A DNA stretch of 43,602 bases from an uncultured Oscillospiraceae bacterium. Lineage in GTDB: Bacteria; Bacillota; Clostridia; Oscillospirales; Acutalibacteraceae. Every line of letters begins with the position of its first letter. The stretch's first letter is position 1. Below are positions 13,857 to 23,017 of this stretch, one piece after another. The notes under the pieces were generated by a model. It made no database searches and was not told the DNA's origin. It saw nothing but the letters and a program-made list of their open reading frames with translations. The position numbers and the translations under genes were made by a program. Where the stretch lies: assembly GCA_900542375.1 (NCBI GenBank), contig UQNI01000009.1, positions 1 to 43,602 on the forward strand, written 5' to 3'.

Positions 13857-15537
13857 TACGATGTTGTTCCATCCATTGAACCACTTCTGCGCTTAATTCT
13901 TTTACGCAGCCGTCTTCAAAAGGAGAATCCAACTCAGAATCTTTGATTAATTGTACAAAACTTTTGGTGCCTGCAGCGCTTACAAATGCTAAATATTCGT
14001 CAAACGCTTTTTTCCAGTCTCTATTTGATTTACTCCAGAATTCCAAAGCAACCGTTTGGGCCAAACAATAATCAATATAATAAAACGGATAACAATAAAT
14101 ATGATGCTGTTTTTGGAATCCTCCTCCGTCTTTGAAGAATGGAACATTATCAAAATCCAGCCAAGGACGATATTTCTTCTCTAATTTCAGCCATAATTTT
14201 TTTCGTTCCTGCGGCGTTAATTTTGGATTTTCATATACTTCATGTTGAAACTCATCTACCAAACAACCATACGGAATAAAGTTAAGGGCAGACTCCAACT
14301 GAAATACACGGAATTTTTCAGCGTCATTTCCAAAAAACAACTCAGCCCAAGGGCGTGCCATCAGTTCCATGGTCATGGAATGTACTTCCGCTGTTTCCAT
14401 TGTGGTACTTGCATTTTCACGAATCTCCATATTGCGGGCCTGATATGCCGCAAATGCATGACCTGCTTCATGTGTCAACACATCCACATCGCCAGAGGTA
14501 CCGTTAAAATTTGAGAAAATAAACGGAGACTGATAATCAGGCAGTTCCGTACAATAACCACCGCCTGCTTTATTTTGTTTGCTCTCCAAATCAAACAGCT
14601 CGTTTTCTCTCATAAAGGTAAAAAACTCTGATGTCTTGGGACTCATTTCATCATACATTTTTTGTGCCGCGGACACCAGTTCCTGTGTTTCGCTGTTCGG
14701 CTTTGGATTGCCGTCTGTAAAAGAAACACCCGTATCGTGTAATTTTATCTCATCTACACCAATTCGCTGTGCCTGCATTTTACGGATGGTTACGGTCACG
14801 GGAACCAAATCTCGTATAATCTGTTCTCGGAACACTTTGACGTCGGAAGCTCTGTAACAGTTTCGTCCCAAACGGTCATATCCCAGCTGTACATAATTGG
14901 CATAGCCCAATTTACGCGCTTGTTCGTCTCTGTTTTTGACCAACTGATCATAAATTTCATCCAATTTTTGCGCATGCTCCTCAAAAAAGGCAGCGCATTT
15001 TTTCCATGCTTCTTTTCTTACGGTTCTGTCTAAATCCTGTAGATAAGTTGTTATGGTGGAAAGATTCAATTCTTTTCCGTCAAATTTAATTTTGGCAGAT
15101 GCCAGCAGCTTTTGATATTCTGTAGTCAACTCATTTTCCTGCTGCAAAAGAGGGATAATTTCAGGTGAAAATGAGCGCAGTGCAACTTTAATATTTTCAA
15201 AAAACAAGGTGCCCAGTTCTTTCTCAAGCTCTTTTTTGAATCTGGAATCATACACAACTTGCAGAAAGGCTTGTTCATATTCCTGTATCACAGGAGATTT
15301 TTCGTTGTAGAACGCCTTTTCCTGTGCATAAAATTTATCTGCGGTATTAATGCTGTTATGAATGTACGCAAGCGTGCTCATCGTTTGATACGCCTTCATA
15401 ATGGATTCATGTTCCAAAATACATTTCATTTGCTCTTTGGCATTTTTACAATTCGGAAACCGTTCTGTAATTTGTTTATACTGTTCTATCATTCCATCTA
15501 CATCGGGACGTTGATACTCCATTTGAGAAAATTTCAT
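13849..15537 (-). CDS. M3-family oligoendopeptidase
   Basis: A cytoplasmic zinc metallopeptidase that cuts short peptides. The 562-residue product has HEAGH at 356-360 (two zinc-binding His and the catalytic Glu), followed by an acidic motif METAEVHSM in which Glu384 is the likely third zinc ligand. It also has the helical lid typical of PepF/thimet-like enzymes and a C-terminal HHIYCYPFYYIDYCLAQTVA segment normal for the clostridial M3 subgroup. AGGAGGG precedes the ATG. No signal peptide. It is transcribed separately from the aro operon upstream, which ends in a terminator. Confidence 0.92.
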   Translation of the reverse strand: MKFSQMEYQRPDVDGMIEQYKQITERFPNCKNAKEQMKCILEHESIMKAYQTMSTLAYIHNSINTADKFYAQEKAFYNEKSPVIQEYEQAFLQVVYDSRFKKELEKELGTLFFENIKVALRSFSPEIIPLLQQENELTTEYQKLLASAKIKFDGKELNLSTITTYLQDLDRTVRKEAWKKCAAFFEEHAQKLDEIYDQLVKNRDEQARKLGYANYVQLGYDRLGRNCYRASDVKVFREQIIRDLVPVTVTIRKMQAQRIGVDEIKLHDTGVSFTDGNPKPNSETQELVSAAQKMYDEMSPKTSEFFTFMRENELFDLESKQNKAGGGYCTELPDYQSPFIFSNFNGTSGDVDVLTHEAGHAFAAYQARNMEIRENASTTMETAEVHSMTMELMARPWAELFFGNDAEKFRVFQLESALNFIPYGCLVDEFQHEVYENPKLTPQERKKLWLKLEKKYRPWLDFDNVPFFKDGGGFQKQHHIYCYPFYYIDYCLAQTVALEFWSKSNRDWKKAFDEYLAFVSAAGTKSFVQLIKDSELDSPFEDGCVKELSAEVVQWMEQHRIK

Positions 15538-15653
15538 CGTAGACCCTCCTATGATTACAATTGATTTGTATTGTTATTTTAACATATATTCCTATAGTAT
15601 TTGCAAACGAATCGTAAAACATTCCATTTTTTAGTAAATACCAAAAGAAAAAC

Positions 15654-15685
15654 ACGAAAGGAACGGTTCAATTCGTTCCTTTCGT
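15654..15685 (-). terminator. Terminator of the aro-tyrA operon
   Basis: A perfect 12-bp stem (ACGAAAGGAACG at 15654-15665 and its complement at 15674-15685) with an 8-nt loop is followed on the minus strand by a T-rich tail. It begins 6 nt past the tyrA stop. Confidence 0.85.
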
Positions 15686-15691
15686 CTTTTC

Positions 15692-16543
15692 TTATTTATC
15701 AAATTGTTTTCTTCGTTCCGTAGACTGGATGAATAGTTTTTTGATGCCTTCTTCATCTTCATCTGCTATCTTTTGTTTCAGATTTTCTAACTCGGCAACA
15801 AAATCGTCAATTTCCTGAACCAAGTTCTTTTTATTTAAAAAGAACAGTTCACTCCACAATGTCTCATTTATCTTTGCAATACGGGTCAAATCTCTGAAAG
15901 AATCTCCCGTATATTCTTTTAAATGGGTATTATCACTTGTATTCATCAAACTGACTGCCACTGCATGGGTTAATTGAGATACAAAACCAATCATCTTATC
16001 GTGTTCCTGTGGAGTAATGACTGCAATGTGATGAAACTCCAACAACTCTGCCAATTCTTTTGCAAACGCGATACCTTTTTCCGTATTTTGTTCTGTTGGC
16101 GTTATAATAAAGTTTGCAGAGTGAAAAATTGCATCATCGCTATATTGCACTCCGCTTACTTCCTTACCGGCCATTGGGTGAGAACCAATAAATTCTACAT
16201 CTTTGCGCAGAAAATCTTGCACTACATCAACCACGTTGCATTTTACCCCGCATACATCTGTGATAATCGCACCTGATTTGAAATACTGCTGATTACGGGC
16301 AATCCAGTCAATCATGGTATGTGGATATAGTCCAAAAACGATATAGTCTGCCTGACTGATGATTTCAGGCTCTTCCTGTATGGTTCCTTTATCAATGATG
16401 CCGTTTTCCAAAGCATAGTCAATGGTTCCCTGCCCTCTGCTGATGGCATATACCGTGTAACCATGCTTTTTCAAACCTTTTGCGTAACTTCCGCCAATAA
16501 GACCTAAGCCTACAATTAAAATCACACTGTCTTTTGCTATCAC
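15692..16543 (-). CDS. tyrA: Prephenate dehydrogenase
   Basis: NAD(P)-dependent oxidation and decarboxylation of prephenate to 4-hydroxyphenylpyruvate, the Tyr branch. The 283-residue product has the Rossmann motif GLGLIGGS at 12-19, the conserved HPMAGKE block, and TPxEHDK followed by SQLTHAVA, all standard for the family. It is a single-domain enzyme with no mutase or C-terminal ACT domain, so feedback by Tyr through an ACT domain is not expected. The start is GTG overlapping the aroA stop (GTGA), with GAGGTG upstream inside aroA. It is the last gene of the operon and the counterpart of the separate pheA. Confidence 0.94.
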   Translation of the reverse strand: MIAKDSVILIVGLGLIGGSYAKGLKKHGYTVYAISRGQGTIDYALENGIIDKGTIQEEPEIISQADYIVFGLYPHTMIDWIARNQQYFKSGAIITDVCGVKCNVVDVVQDFLRKDVEFIGSHPMAGKEVSGVQYSDDAIFHSANFIITPTEQNTEKGIAFAKELAELLEFHHIAVITPQEHDKMIGFVSQLTHAVAVSLMNTSDNTHLKEYTGDSFRDLTRIAKINETLWSELFFLNKKNLVQEIDDFVAELENLKQKIADEDEEGIKKLFIQSTERRKQFDK

Positions 16544-17808
16544 GGCTCCAACACCTCAATTCTGCCGCCTATGGATTGTATATCCTCAAAAAAGTTTGGA
16601 TAAGATTTATTGATACATTCTGCCCCATTGATGATAACAGGAGTTTCACTGCACAAAGCAGCTATTGTCATACTCATTACAATTCTATGGTCTGTATGTC
16701 CTGACAGCTCCTGTTCACAACAATAGGTCGGTTTTCCCTTGATAAAAATTTCATCTTCCGTTGTGGTAATATCCGTATGGAATTTTTTCAGTTCCTCTTC
16801 CATGGCGGCAATACGGTCGGATTCTTTGTATCTCAAACGTGCTGCATGATAAATACGAGTCGTACCCTTTGTGTACATTCCCAGCACGTTTAAAACAGGC
16901 CCCAAATCGGGACAATCCGCCAAATCAATCTCCGTAGCTGTCAGCTCACTTTTATGTACAAGATACCCTTCTTGTTTGGGCTCTATCTTGCAATTACAGG
17001 CTTCCAGAATGGACAGAATCGCTTTATCTCCCTGTTTAGAGGAAGAAGTAATGCCCTTGCAATATAAATCGCTTTGAATCGCTGCCAAAACAGCATAAAA
17101 TGCCATTTGAGAGTAGTCGCCTTCCACGGTATAATCACAAACTTGATAGGATTGATTGCCCGGAATATATAGTGTATGGTTATCTTGAAATTCTGCTGTT
17201 ACGCCAAAAGTTTTGAGCATTTGCAAGGTTAGTTCAATATAAGAACGGGATTCAAACGGAGGCTTGATATGAATTATGGAATCCTGCTCCAAAAGCGGCA
17301 AAGCAAACAATAGGCCTGTGATGAATTGGGAGCTGATGCTTCCATCAATTTCATAGGAACCTGCTTTCAGCGCACCCTGCACGATAAGCTGCTGTTCCGT
17401 TTGTTCAAAACGGTGTCCCTGCTGTTCAAACATTGTTTTATATACTCCCTGCGGACGCTTTAACAACCGATTTCTGCCCAAAAAAGTAATGGGCTGACCC
17501 GATAACGTAAACAACGGTACAAAAAAGCGCAGGGTAGAGCCTGATTCATTGCAATCTACCTGTAACGGTGTTTGCGGTAAAGATTGTATGCCTTCTATCA
17601 CAACGGTATCTTTTTCCATCGTAATGGATGCACCCAATGCTCGCATACCTGCAATGGTAGCCAGAATGTCGTCAGAATACGCAATATTTGAAATAACACT
17701 TTTTCCTTTTGCCAAAGACGCACACATAATCGCGCGATGTGCCATACTTTTGGAAGGCGGTATTTGTATTTCTCCTGTACAAACAGAAGGATATACTTTT
17801 ACTTTCAT
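16540..17808 (-). CDS. aroA: 3-phosphoshikimate 1-carboxyvinyltransferase (EPSP synthase)
   Basis: Sixth step of the shikimate pathway: joins shikimate 3-phosphate and phosphoenolpyruvate. The 422-residue product shows PPSKSMAHRAI (Lys20 contacts substrate), CNESGSTLRF, DGSISSQFITG, RYKESDRI and HTDHRIVMS, all diagnostic. The residue after the Asn is Glu rather than the Gly of the common LFLGNAGTAMR block, as in the class II-like EPSP synthases of many Firmicutes. GGAGTGAA precedes the ATG. It overlaps tyrA by 4 nt, and a hairpin separates it from aroF upstream. Confidence 0.95.
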   Translation of the reverse strand: MKVKVYPSVCTGEIQIPPSKSMAHRAIMCASLAKGKSVISNIAYSDDILATIAGMRALGASITMEKDTVVIEGIQSLPQTPLQVDCNESGSTLRFFVPLFTLSGQPITFLGRNRLLKRPQGVYKTMFEQQGHRFEQTEQQLIVQGALKAGSYEIDGSISSQFITGLLFALPLLEQDSIIHIKPPFESRSYIELTLQMLKTFGVTAEFQDNHTLYIPGNQSYQVCDYTVEGDYSQMAFYAVLAAIQSDLYCKGITSSSKQGDKAILSILEACNCKIEPKQEGYLVHKSELTATEIDLADCPDLGPVLNVLGMYTKGTTRIYHAARLRYKESDRIAAMEEELKKFHTDITTTEDEIFIKGKPTYCCEQELSGHTDHRIVMSMTIAALCSETPVIINGAECINKSYPNFFEDIQSIGGRIEVLEP

Positions 17809-17831
17809 GAATTGTTCACTCCGTTTGAATC

Positions 17832-17867
17832 AAAAAGCTCATTTCTTTTTGGTGAAATGAGCTTTTT
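17832..17867 (-). terminator. Terminator-like hairpin between aroF and aroA
   Basis: A perfect 14-bp stem (17832-17845 and 17854-17867, core AGCTCATTTC) with an 8-nt loop includes five A and five T at its ends. It lies 11 nt after aroF and 23 nt before aroA. I see no clear promoter between it and aroA, so it may act as a partial terminator that lowers aroA-tyrA expression. Confidence 0.65.
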
Positions 17868-17878
17868 AGAATAAGGGA

Positions 17879-18895
17879 TTACATATCCCTGCCAATTACG
17901 TTTGCAATTTTCTTGCCTTTTTCAATCAGGGTCTTGAATGCATCCGGAGTCACGGATTGTGCGCCGTCAGACCATGCACATTCAGGATTGTCATGCACCT
18001 CGATAATCAAGCCGTCCGCACCTGCGGCAATTGCTGCCAATGACATGGATTCCACCAATTTTCTGTCACCTGTTGCATGAGATGGGTCAATGATGATTGG
18101 TAAGTGTGTTTTGGATTTGATAATCGGAATTACGCTTAAATCCAAAGTATTTCTGGTGTAAGTTTCAAAAGTACGAATACCGCGTTCACACATAATGACA
18201 TTTTCGTTGCCTCCTGCCATAATGTATTCTGCCGCCATAATCCATTCTTCCATAGTATTGGCAAGACCACGTTTTAACAAAACAGGCTTTTTGCTTTTAC
18301 CCAAAGCTTTAAGCAAGTCAAAATTTTGCATATTGCGTGCACCAACTTGAATTAGGTCAACATATTCCTCAAATTCATCCAATTTTTTCTCGCTCATCAA
18401 TTCACTGACAATTGGCATGTTGTATGCTTGTTTTGCTTTATACATGCATTTTAAACCTTCTAAACCCATGCCTTGGAATGAATATGGAGAAGTTCTTGGC
18501 TTGTATGCACCGCCGCGCAGCATGCATCCGCCTGCCTCTTTTACCGCCTTTGCAATGCGCATAACAGATTCCTCACCCTCAACGGAGCAAGGGCCGCCAA
18601 TCACCACTATTTTTTCTTTTCCTCCCACTTTGATACCGTCTACATCAATCACGGAATCCAATGGATGGAACAAACGGTTTGCTTTTTTATACGGCGCAGC
18701 AATTCTCTTTACATTATCTACGTAAGGATTTGCCGTAATCATTCTGTCATCAATAACAGTGGTATCACCAACAAGGCCAAATACATTGTAATTGGTACCT
18801 TGAATCATGGTAACTTTAACGCCTTTTGCTTCAATAGACTCCATCAGGTTTTTAATTTCCTGCTCAGGAGCATCTTTTTTCATGGTAATAATCAT
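17879..18895 (-). CDS. aroF: 3-deoxy-7-phosphoheptulonate (DAHP) synthase
   Basis: First committed step: condenses phosphoenolpyruvate and erythrose 4-phosphate. The 338-residue product is the short class I-beta type (as in Thermotoga). An N-terminal ferredoxin-like regulatory domain (about 1-70) is followed by the TIM barrel with IGGPCSVEGEE (99-109), LRGGAYKPRTSPYSFQG and IIDPSHATGDR. That N-terminal domain is the known Tyr/Phe feedback site in Thermotoga, so similar control is likely. AAAGGA lies about 10 nt before the ATG. It follows aroQ by 33 nt and is followed by a hairpin. Being placed fifth rather than first in the operon is slightly unusual. Confidence 0.95.
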   Translation of the reverse strand: MIITMKKDAPEQEIKNLMESIEAKGVKVTMIQGTNYNVFGLVGDTTVIDDRMITANPYVDNVKRIAAPYKKANRLFHPLDSVIDVDGIKVGGKEKIVVIGGPCSVEGEESVMRIAKAVKEAGGCMLRGGAYKPRTSPYSFQGMGLEGLKCMYKAKQAYNMPIVSELMSEKKLDEFEEYVDLIQVGARNMQNFDLLKALGKSKKPVLLKRGLANTMEEWIMAAEYIMAGGNENVIMCERGIRTFETYTRNTLDLSVIPIIKSKTHLPIIIDPSHATGDRKLVESMSLAAIAAGADGLIIEVHDNPECAWSDGAQSVTPDAFKTLIEKGKKIANVIGRDM

Positions 18896-18928
18896 ATACT
18901 ATCTGTCCTTTCAAAGCCGAATCTATCG

Positions 18929-19369
18929 TTATGACTGCTGAGTCAATTTTTCTTTTAATACCCGCATGGCAGTGCGGTATCCTTCAATACCTTCTCCCAT
19001 AACGGTATGAAAGCAAGCCTGACCTGCATAAGAAATTTGCCGAAAGTCTTCCCTTTCTTTTACATTGGAGATATGTATTTCCACCGCGGGCAAAGCCACG
19101 GCCTTCAGAGCGTCTAAAACAGCAACGCTTGTATGCGTATACGCTGCGGGGTTGATGACAATGCCGTCCGCTTCATAATAAGCACGCTGAATTTCATCCA
19201 CAAGCGTTCCTTCGTGATTGCTTTGCAATATTTCCACTTCTACCTGCAGTTCTTTTGCCGCTTGTTCCACCAAACGTACCAAGTCTGCATACGTGGTACT
19301 GCCGTAAATAGCCGGCTCTCGAATGCCGAGCATATTCAAATTAGGCCCATTGATGACAAAGAATTTCAT
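18929..19369 (-). CDS. aroQ: Type II 3-dehydroquinate dehydratase
   Basis: Third shikimate step, dehydration of 3-dehydroquinate. The 146-residue product has the flavodoxin-like dodecameric type II fold, with VINGPNLNMLGIREPAIYG holding the catalytic Tyr22, LQSNHEGTLVDEI, INPAAYTHTSVA and EIHISNV with the catalytic His. The ATG lies inside the end of the aroE-aroK gene (29-nt overlap), with GGAGGG upstream, so translation is coupled. Confidence 0.96.
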   Translation of the reverse strand: MKFFVINGPNLNMLGIREPAIYGSTTYADLVRLVEQAAKELQVEVEILQSNHEGTLVDEIQRAYYEADGIVINPAAYTHTSVAVLDALKAVALPAVEIHISNVKEREDFRQISYAGQACFHTVMGEGIEGYRTAMRVLKEKLTQQS

Positions 19370-20618
19370 GGTAGCCCTCCAATATTGTATTCATAAGTTC
19401 GTCCAATTCCTGTTGAGAAATCTCCATAGGATAATTATTTGGAACCCTCAAATCTCCGTATTTTGTATAAAGAGGATAACGTTCTTCATACAACTTAGCA
19501 ACTGCATTTGTATCTTTGGACAACGGACGGTCATCTGTTACAAGCAGATGTTCCAAATCTCTGTCAATAAACATAACAACGCCGTTTTGTTTTAAATTCT
19601 GAATATTTTCTTCATTTTTTATCGCACCGCCGCCGGTTGCAATAATCAATCCGTTTTGTTTCGAGAATTCTTCTATGACATCATGTTCCCATTGGCGAAA
19701 ATATGCTTCTCCATGCCGGGCAAACATCTCTTTGATGCTCATGCCTGAACGCTCTACAATCACAGCGTCTGTATCTACAACTGTTTTATCAATATACTTG
19801 CAAAGCGCCTTTCCTGTTAACGTTTTTCCACTGCTGGGCATTCCGATGAGTACAATATTGGTCAGCTGTTTTAGCAGTTCCAGCGTAATTTGGTCAATTT
19901 TATCATTTTCAATTTCTGTTGACAAGAAATGTTCCACTGCAAATTTTGCTTGCGCTACCAACATCTCCAAACCATTGACTGCCTTCATGCCAAGCTGCTC
20001 CGCCTGCTGTAACAATCTGGTTTTCAGCGGATTATATATCACATCCACAACCGCTTTGCAATTTGGAAAATTTGATAAATCCAGCGGACTTTCCCCATTA
20101 TCGGGATACATTCCCTTAGGAGAAGCGTTCACAACCACGTCTACATCTTTGTGCCGGATACATTCTTCATATGTAACAGCATTTTCTTTTTTGGAACGGC
20201 TTACCACCAAAATTTCTTTTGCGCCCATATATTCCGCCACCGCTGTTACCGTTTTACAAGTGCCGCCGCTGCCGCATATCATCACTTTTTTATCTTTTAA
20301 TGTAATACCGTGTGCGTTCAGGTTATATAAAAAACCGGCAAAATCCGTATTATAACCAAAGAGTTTCCCGTCTCTGTTTACAATGGTATTGACAACCCCG
20401 ATTCTTTTGGCCGAATCGTCCAGAACATCACAATGTGGAATGACATCTTGTTTATACGGAATGGTTACATTAATGGCTTTAAACTGTTTTGCTGTCATAA
20501 AAGCATCCAGTTCATCTTTTGCCAAGGGACAAAGTTCATAGGTATAGTCCGCCAGCTTCTCGTGAATGATTTTTGAAAAGCTATGTCCTAGTTTTTCTCC
20601 GATTAAGCCATATTCCAT
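19341..20618 (-). CDS. aroE/aroK: Fused shikimate dehydrogenase - shikimate kinase
   Basis: One 425-residue protein for two consecutive steps. Residues 1 to about 250 are AroE: GHSFSKIIHEK, NVTIPYKQ with catalytic Lys56, GYNTDFAG with Asp92, and an NADP-binding loop GSGGTCKTV (115-123) in place of the common GAGGAARA. Residues from about 255 are shikimate kinase: P-loop GMPSSGKT (259-266), the Asp-rich DTDAVIVERSG, ATGGGA (327-332) and the lid DDRPL. No frameshift or internal ribosome site is seen at the junction, so this is a real fusion. It starts 2 nt after the aroC stop and its end overlaps aroQ. Confidence 0.94.
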   Translation of the reverse strand: MEYGLIGEKLGHSFSKIIHEKLADYTYELCPLAKDELDAFMTAKQFKAINVTIPYKQDVIPHCDVLDDSAKRIGVVNTIVNRDGKLFGYNTDFAGFLYNLNAHGITLKDKKVMICGSGGTCKTVTAVAEYMGAKEILVVSRSKKENAVTYEECIRHKDVDVVVNASPKGMYPDNGESPLDLSNFPNCKAVVDVIYNPLKTRLLQQAEQLGMKAVNGLEMLVAQAKFAVEHFLSTEIENDKIDQITLELLKQLTNIVLIGMPSSGKTLTGKALCKYIDKTVVDTDAVIVERSGMSIKEMFARHGEAYFRQWEHDVIEEFSKQNGLIIATGGGAIKNEENIQNLKQNGVVMFIDRDLEHLLVTDDRPLSKDTNAVAKLYEERYPLYTKYGDLRVPNNYPMEISQQELDELMNTILEGYHEILCHQWA

Positions 20619-20620
20619 TA

Positions 20621-21751
20621 CTACACGTCATTCCTTTCCTTGTTATCTTCATTGGAAGCCATCCACATATATCCGTAACGGTCGGCAAACAAATCCACCA
20701 ATCCAATGGCAACCATACTGTCTACCACAACTCTTGCACGGTGAATGATAGCAGGGTCATGACGACCATGTATTTGCAGCTGTGCATTTTCTCTTTTTTG
20801 AATATTAACCGTCTGCTGAGGCTGATAGATTGACGGAGTAGGCTTGACTGCCGTTTTTATCATAATGGGCATACCATTGCTGATACCCCCGTTAATACCG
20901 CCGTTATGATTGGTTGTGGTACAGACCTTATCTTTCATCACAAACGGGTCGTTTGCCTGACTGCCAAACAAGTTAGCAAAGCCAAACCCTAACCCGAACT
21001 CCACACCCTTGACAGCAGGTACACTGAACAGAAGATGTGCCAGCACACTTTCAATCGAACTAAAAAATGGTTCCCCAATTCCCGCAGGCATATTGACAAT
21101 TGCCGTTTCCAAAATACCGCCTACGGAATCGCCGTTGCTGTGCGCTTGTTCAATGACTTGTACCATTTCCTGTTCCGCTTGACTGCTGATGGTTGGGAAA
21201 TAGCTGTCATTTAGCTTATCCGCTTGTTGGAGCAATGCTTCTTCCGTAGTAGCAAACGGTTCGTCTTCAATCTCTTTGCAAGAGGCAATATGCGTAGCGA
21301 TTGTAATGCCCTTTTGTTTTAAAATTTGCAGACAAATGGCACCTGCAGCAACAAGAGGAGCTGTAATTCTTCCCGAAAAATGACCTCCGCCGCGGTAATC
21401 CTGAAAACCGCCGTATTTTTCAAACGCTGTATAGTCGGCATGGGACGGACGCATGAGGTATTTGGTAGCTTCATAATCTTTGCTGTGCTGACTTTGATTA
21501 CGAATAAAAATACACAATGGAGTTCCTGTCGTATAGCCGTTAAAAAAACCGCTGACAATTTCAAATTCATCCGCTTCTTGGCGCTGTGTGGAAATTTTCC
21601 CTCTTGGTTTTCGTTTATTCAGTTGTGCCCGTATCAAATCCAAATCCAGCTTTATGCCCGGTGCCAAACCGTTGATATTCACACCAATGGCTGCCCCGTG
21701 AGATTCGCCGAACAAACTGATTTGAATGTGTTCTCCAAATGTACTTTTCAT
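20621..21751 (-). CDS. aroC: Chorismate synthase
   Basis: Last common step: the FMN-dependent conversion of EPSP to chorismate. The 376-residue product starts with the family signature FGEHIQISLFGESHGAAIGV and has RKPRGKISTQRQEAD, MRPSHADYTAFEKYGG, YRGGGHFSGRITAP and GGINGGISNGMPI, all diagnostic. The ATG fits the family N-terminus, although the nearest strong purine run is rather far upstream (AAAAGGAACGGGG), so initiation may depend on coupling to aroB, which ends 22 nt before. It needs reduced FMN from elsewhere; no flavin reductase is adjacent. Confidence 0.96.
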   Translation of the reverse strand: MKSTFGEHIQISLFGESHGAAIGVNINGLAPGIKLDLDLIRAQLNKRKPRGKISTQRQEADEFEIVSGFFNGYTTGTPLCIFIRNQSQHSKDYEATKYLMRPSHADYTAFEKYGGFQDYRGGGHFSGRITAPLVAAGAICLQILKQKGITIATHIASCKEIEDEPFATTEEALLQQADKLNDSYFPTISSQAEQEMVQVIEQAHSNGDSVGGILETAIVNMPAGIGEPFFSSIESVLAHLLFSVPAVKGVEFGLGFGFANLFGSQANDPFVMKDKVCTTTNHNGGINGGISNGMPIMIKTAVKPTPSIYQPQQTVNIQKRENAQLQIHGRHDPAIIHRARVVVDSMVAIGLVDLFADRYGYMWMASNEDNKERNDV

Positions 21752-21773
21752 GTGCTGTGTTGCCCCGTTCCTT

Positions 21774-22793
21774 TTATGATTGTGGTTTGATTTCTTTTAA
21801 AAATTGATACAATTGCTCCATTGAAATTTTCTTGAGGGTTGCTTTTCCCGCTTCTTTTACTTTTACTACGGTAATGGAATCTCCCTGTGCTTTTTTATCT
21901 TTTTTCATAACGTCAAATACTTCATCAGCGTTATAATCCACATCGCTTTTTAAACCTAATTTCTCATAGATACGCAATACGCGTTCTTTCAACGCCTCAT
22001 CTTCCAGCATAGGAATCATACCGATTGCAACGCATTCGCCATGCAGTAATTCCGAAAGTCCGTATACGCTTTCAATTCCGTGACCCAGCGTATGTCCAAA
22101 GTTCAGTATTTTGCGTAAATTCTGTTCTTTTTCATCCTGTTCCACTACCGCTTTTTTCACCAGCAGAGAACGATAAATAATTTCATCTACCTGTGTTTCG
22201 GGATTGCCATGTTCAAATAAATCCAAAATGGAAGCGTCATAAATCAGGCCTGCTTTCACCGCTTCCACCAAACCGTTTACAAAATGGCGTTTTGGCAATG
22301 TTTTTAATGTTTCAGGGTCGATTAATACAACGGACGGATGATAAAAACAACCGATGATATTTTTCACATGTTCCAAATTAATGGCTACTTTTCCACCAAT
22401 GCTGCTGTCGATTTGAGACAAAGTGGTAGTAGGAATACCGATAAATTCAATACCGCGCAAATAAGTAGACGCTACAAAACCCGCCAAATCTCCGATGACG
22501 CCGCCGCCCAGTGCGATAATGCAGTCTGTTCTGGTAAAGTTCAGTTCCAGCAATTTCCGGCAAAGTTCCTCATAAACAGGAAACGATTTTGCCCCCTCTC
22601 CCTGCTGAACAATATGATAATATCCCTGCGGACACTGTTTCATTATTGTATTTACGTACTCCATAGGCACGCCGGTATCGCTGATAATCAGCACTTTTCG
22701 ATTTAAATCCGCAAAATTTCCAATACGGTTTAATACTCCGTGTTCTATGATAATATCATAGCTTTTTTCTTTTAAATTTACACTTAACTGCAA
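21774..22793 (-). CDS. aroB: 3-dehydroquinate synthase
   Basis: Second shikimate step, NAD- and metal-dependent cyclisation of DAHP. The 339-residue product has ALGGGVIGDLAGFVASTYLRG, the PTTTLSQIDSSIGGKVAIN block, NGLVEAVKAGLI and the metal-site NFGHTLGHGIES. I place the start at a TTG seven codons into the frame because AGGAGG stands 7 nt upstream and the resulting MQLSVNLKEKSYDI matches family N-termini. The alternative ATG at 22814 has no ribosome binding site. It is the first gene of the aro operon, about 70 nt from a good promoter. Confidence 0.94.
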   Translation of the reverse strand: MQLSVNLKEKSYDIIIEHGVLNRIGNFADLNRKVLIISDTGVPMEYVNTIMKQCPQGYYHIVQQGEGAKSFPVYEELCRKLLELNFTRTDCIIALGGGVIGDLAGFVASTYLRGIEFIGIPTTTLSQIDSSIGGKVAINLEHVKNIIGCFYHPSVVLIDPETLKTLPKRHFVNGLVEAVKAGLIYDASILDLFEHGNPETQVDEIIYRSLLVKKAVVEQDEKEQNLRKILNFGHTLGHGIESVYGLSELLHGECVAIGMIPMLEDEALKERVLRIYEKLGLKSDVDYNADEVFDVMKKDKKAQGDSITVVKVKEAGKATLKKISMEQLYQFLKEIKPQS

Positions 22794-22865
22794 AACGGTT
22801 CCTCCTGCCAACATGTCTGTTTCTATATCGAAATCATCGTTTATTACAAATTGAGAATTATTTTT

Positions 22866-22894
22866 ATTATACTGCGTTGCAGGCTAAAAATCAA
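22866..22894 (-). promoter_or_regulatory. Promoter of the aro operon
   Basis: On the minus strand TTGATT (22889-22894) and TATAAT (22866-22871) are exactly 17 nt apart. The leader to aroB is only about 65 nt, too short for a T-box, and no attenuator is visible. Confidence 0.75.
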
Positions 22895-22937
22895 ATAGAA
22901 CCAATAAAAATACGCACAAAAATGTAGGAAAATATAT

Positions 22938-22966
22938 TTGATACTTTCTCTATGGTCATGTATAAT
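22938..22966 (+). promoter_or_regulatory. Promoter of the cobalamin operon
   Basis: TTGATA (22938-22943) and TATAAT (22961-22966) are 17 nt apart. The promoter is back-to-back with the aro promoter, with 43 bp between the two -35 boxes. The cbiK leader is only about 45 nt and holds no riboswitch. Confidence 0.75.
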
Positions 22967-23017
22967 AAAGAATACACATACATGTGAATCAAACTAAACT
23001 ATCAAAAGGAATCTATT

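Noticed and set aside
22794..22866. T-box or attenuator before the aro operon
   Set aside because: The leader is too short and has no specifier-loop or terminator structure.
22967..23017. Cobalamin riboswitch upstream of cbiK
   Set aside because: The leader is only about 45 nt and has no GGGAA/AAAUCC core. The aptamer is after cbiK instead.
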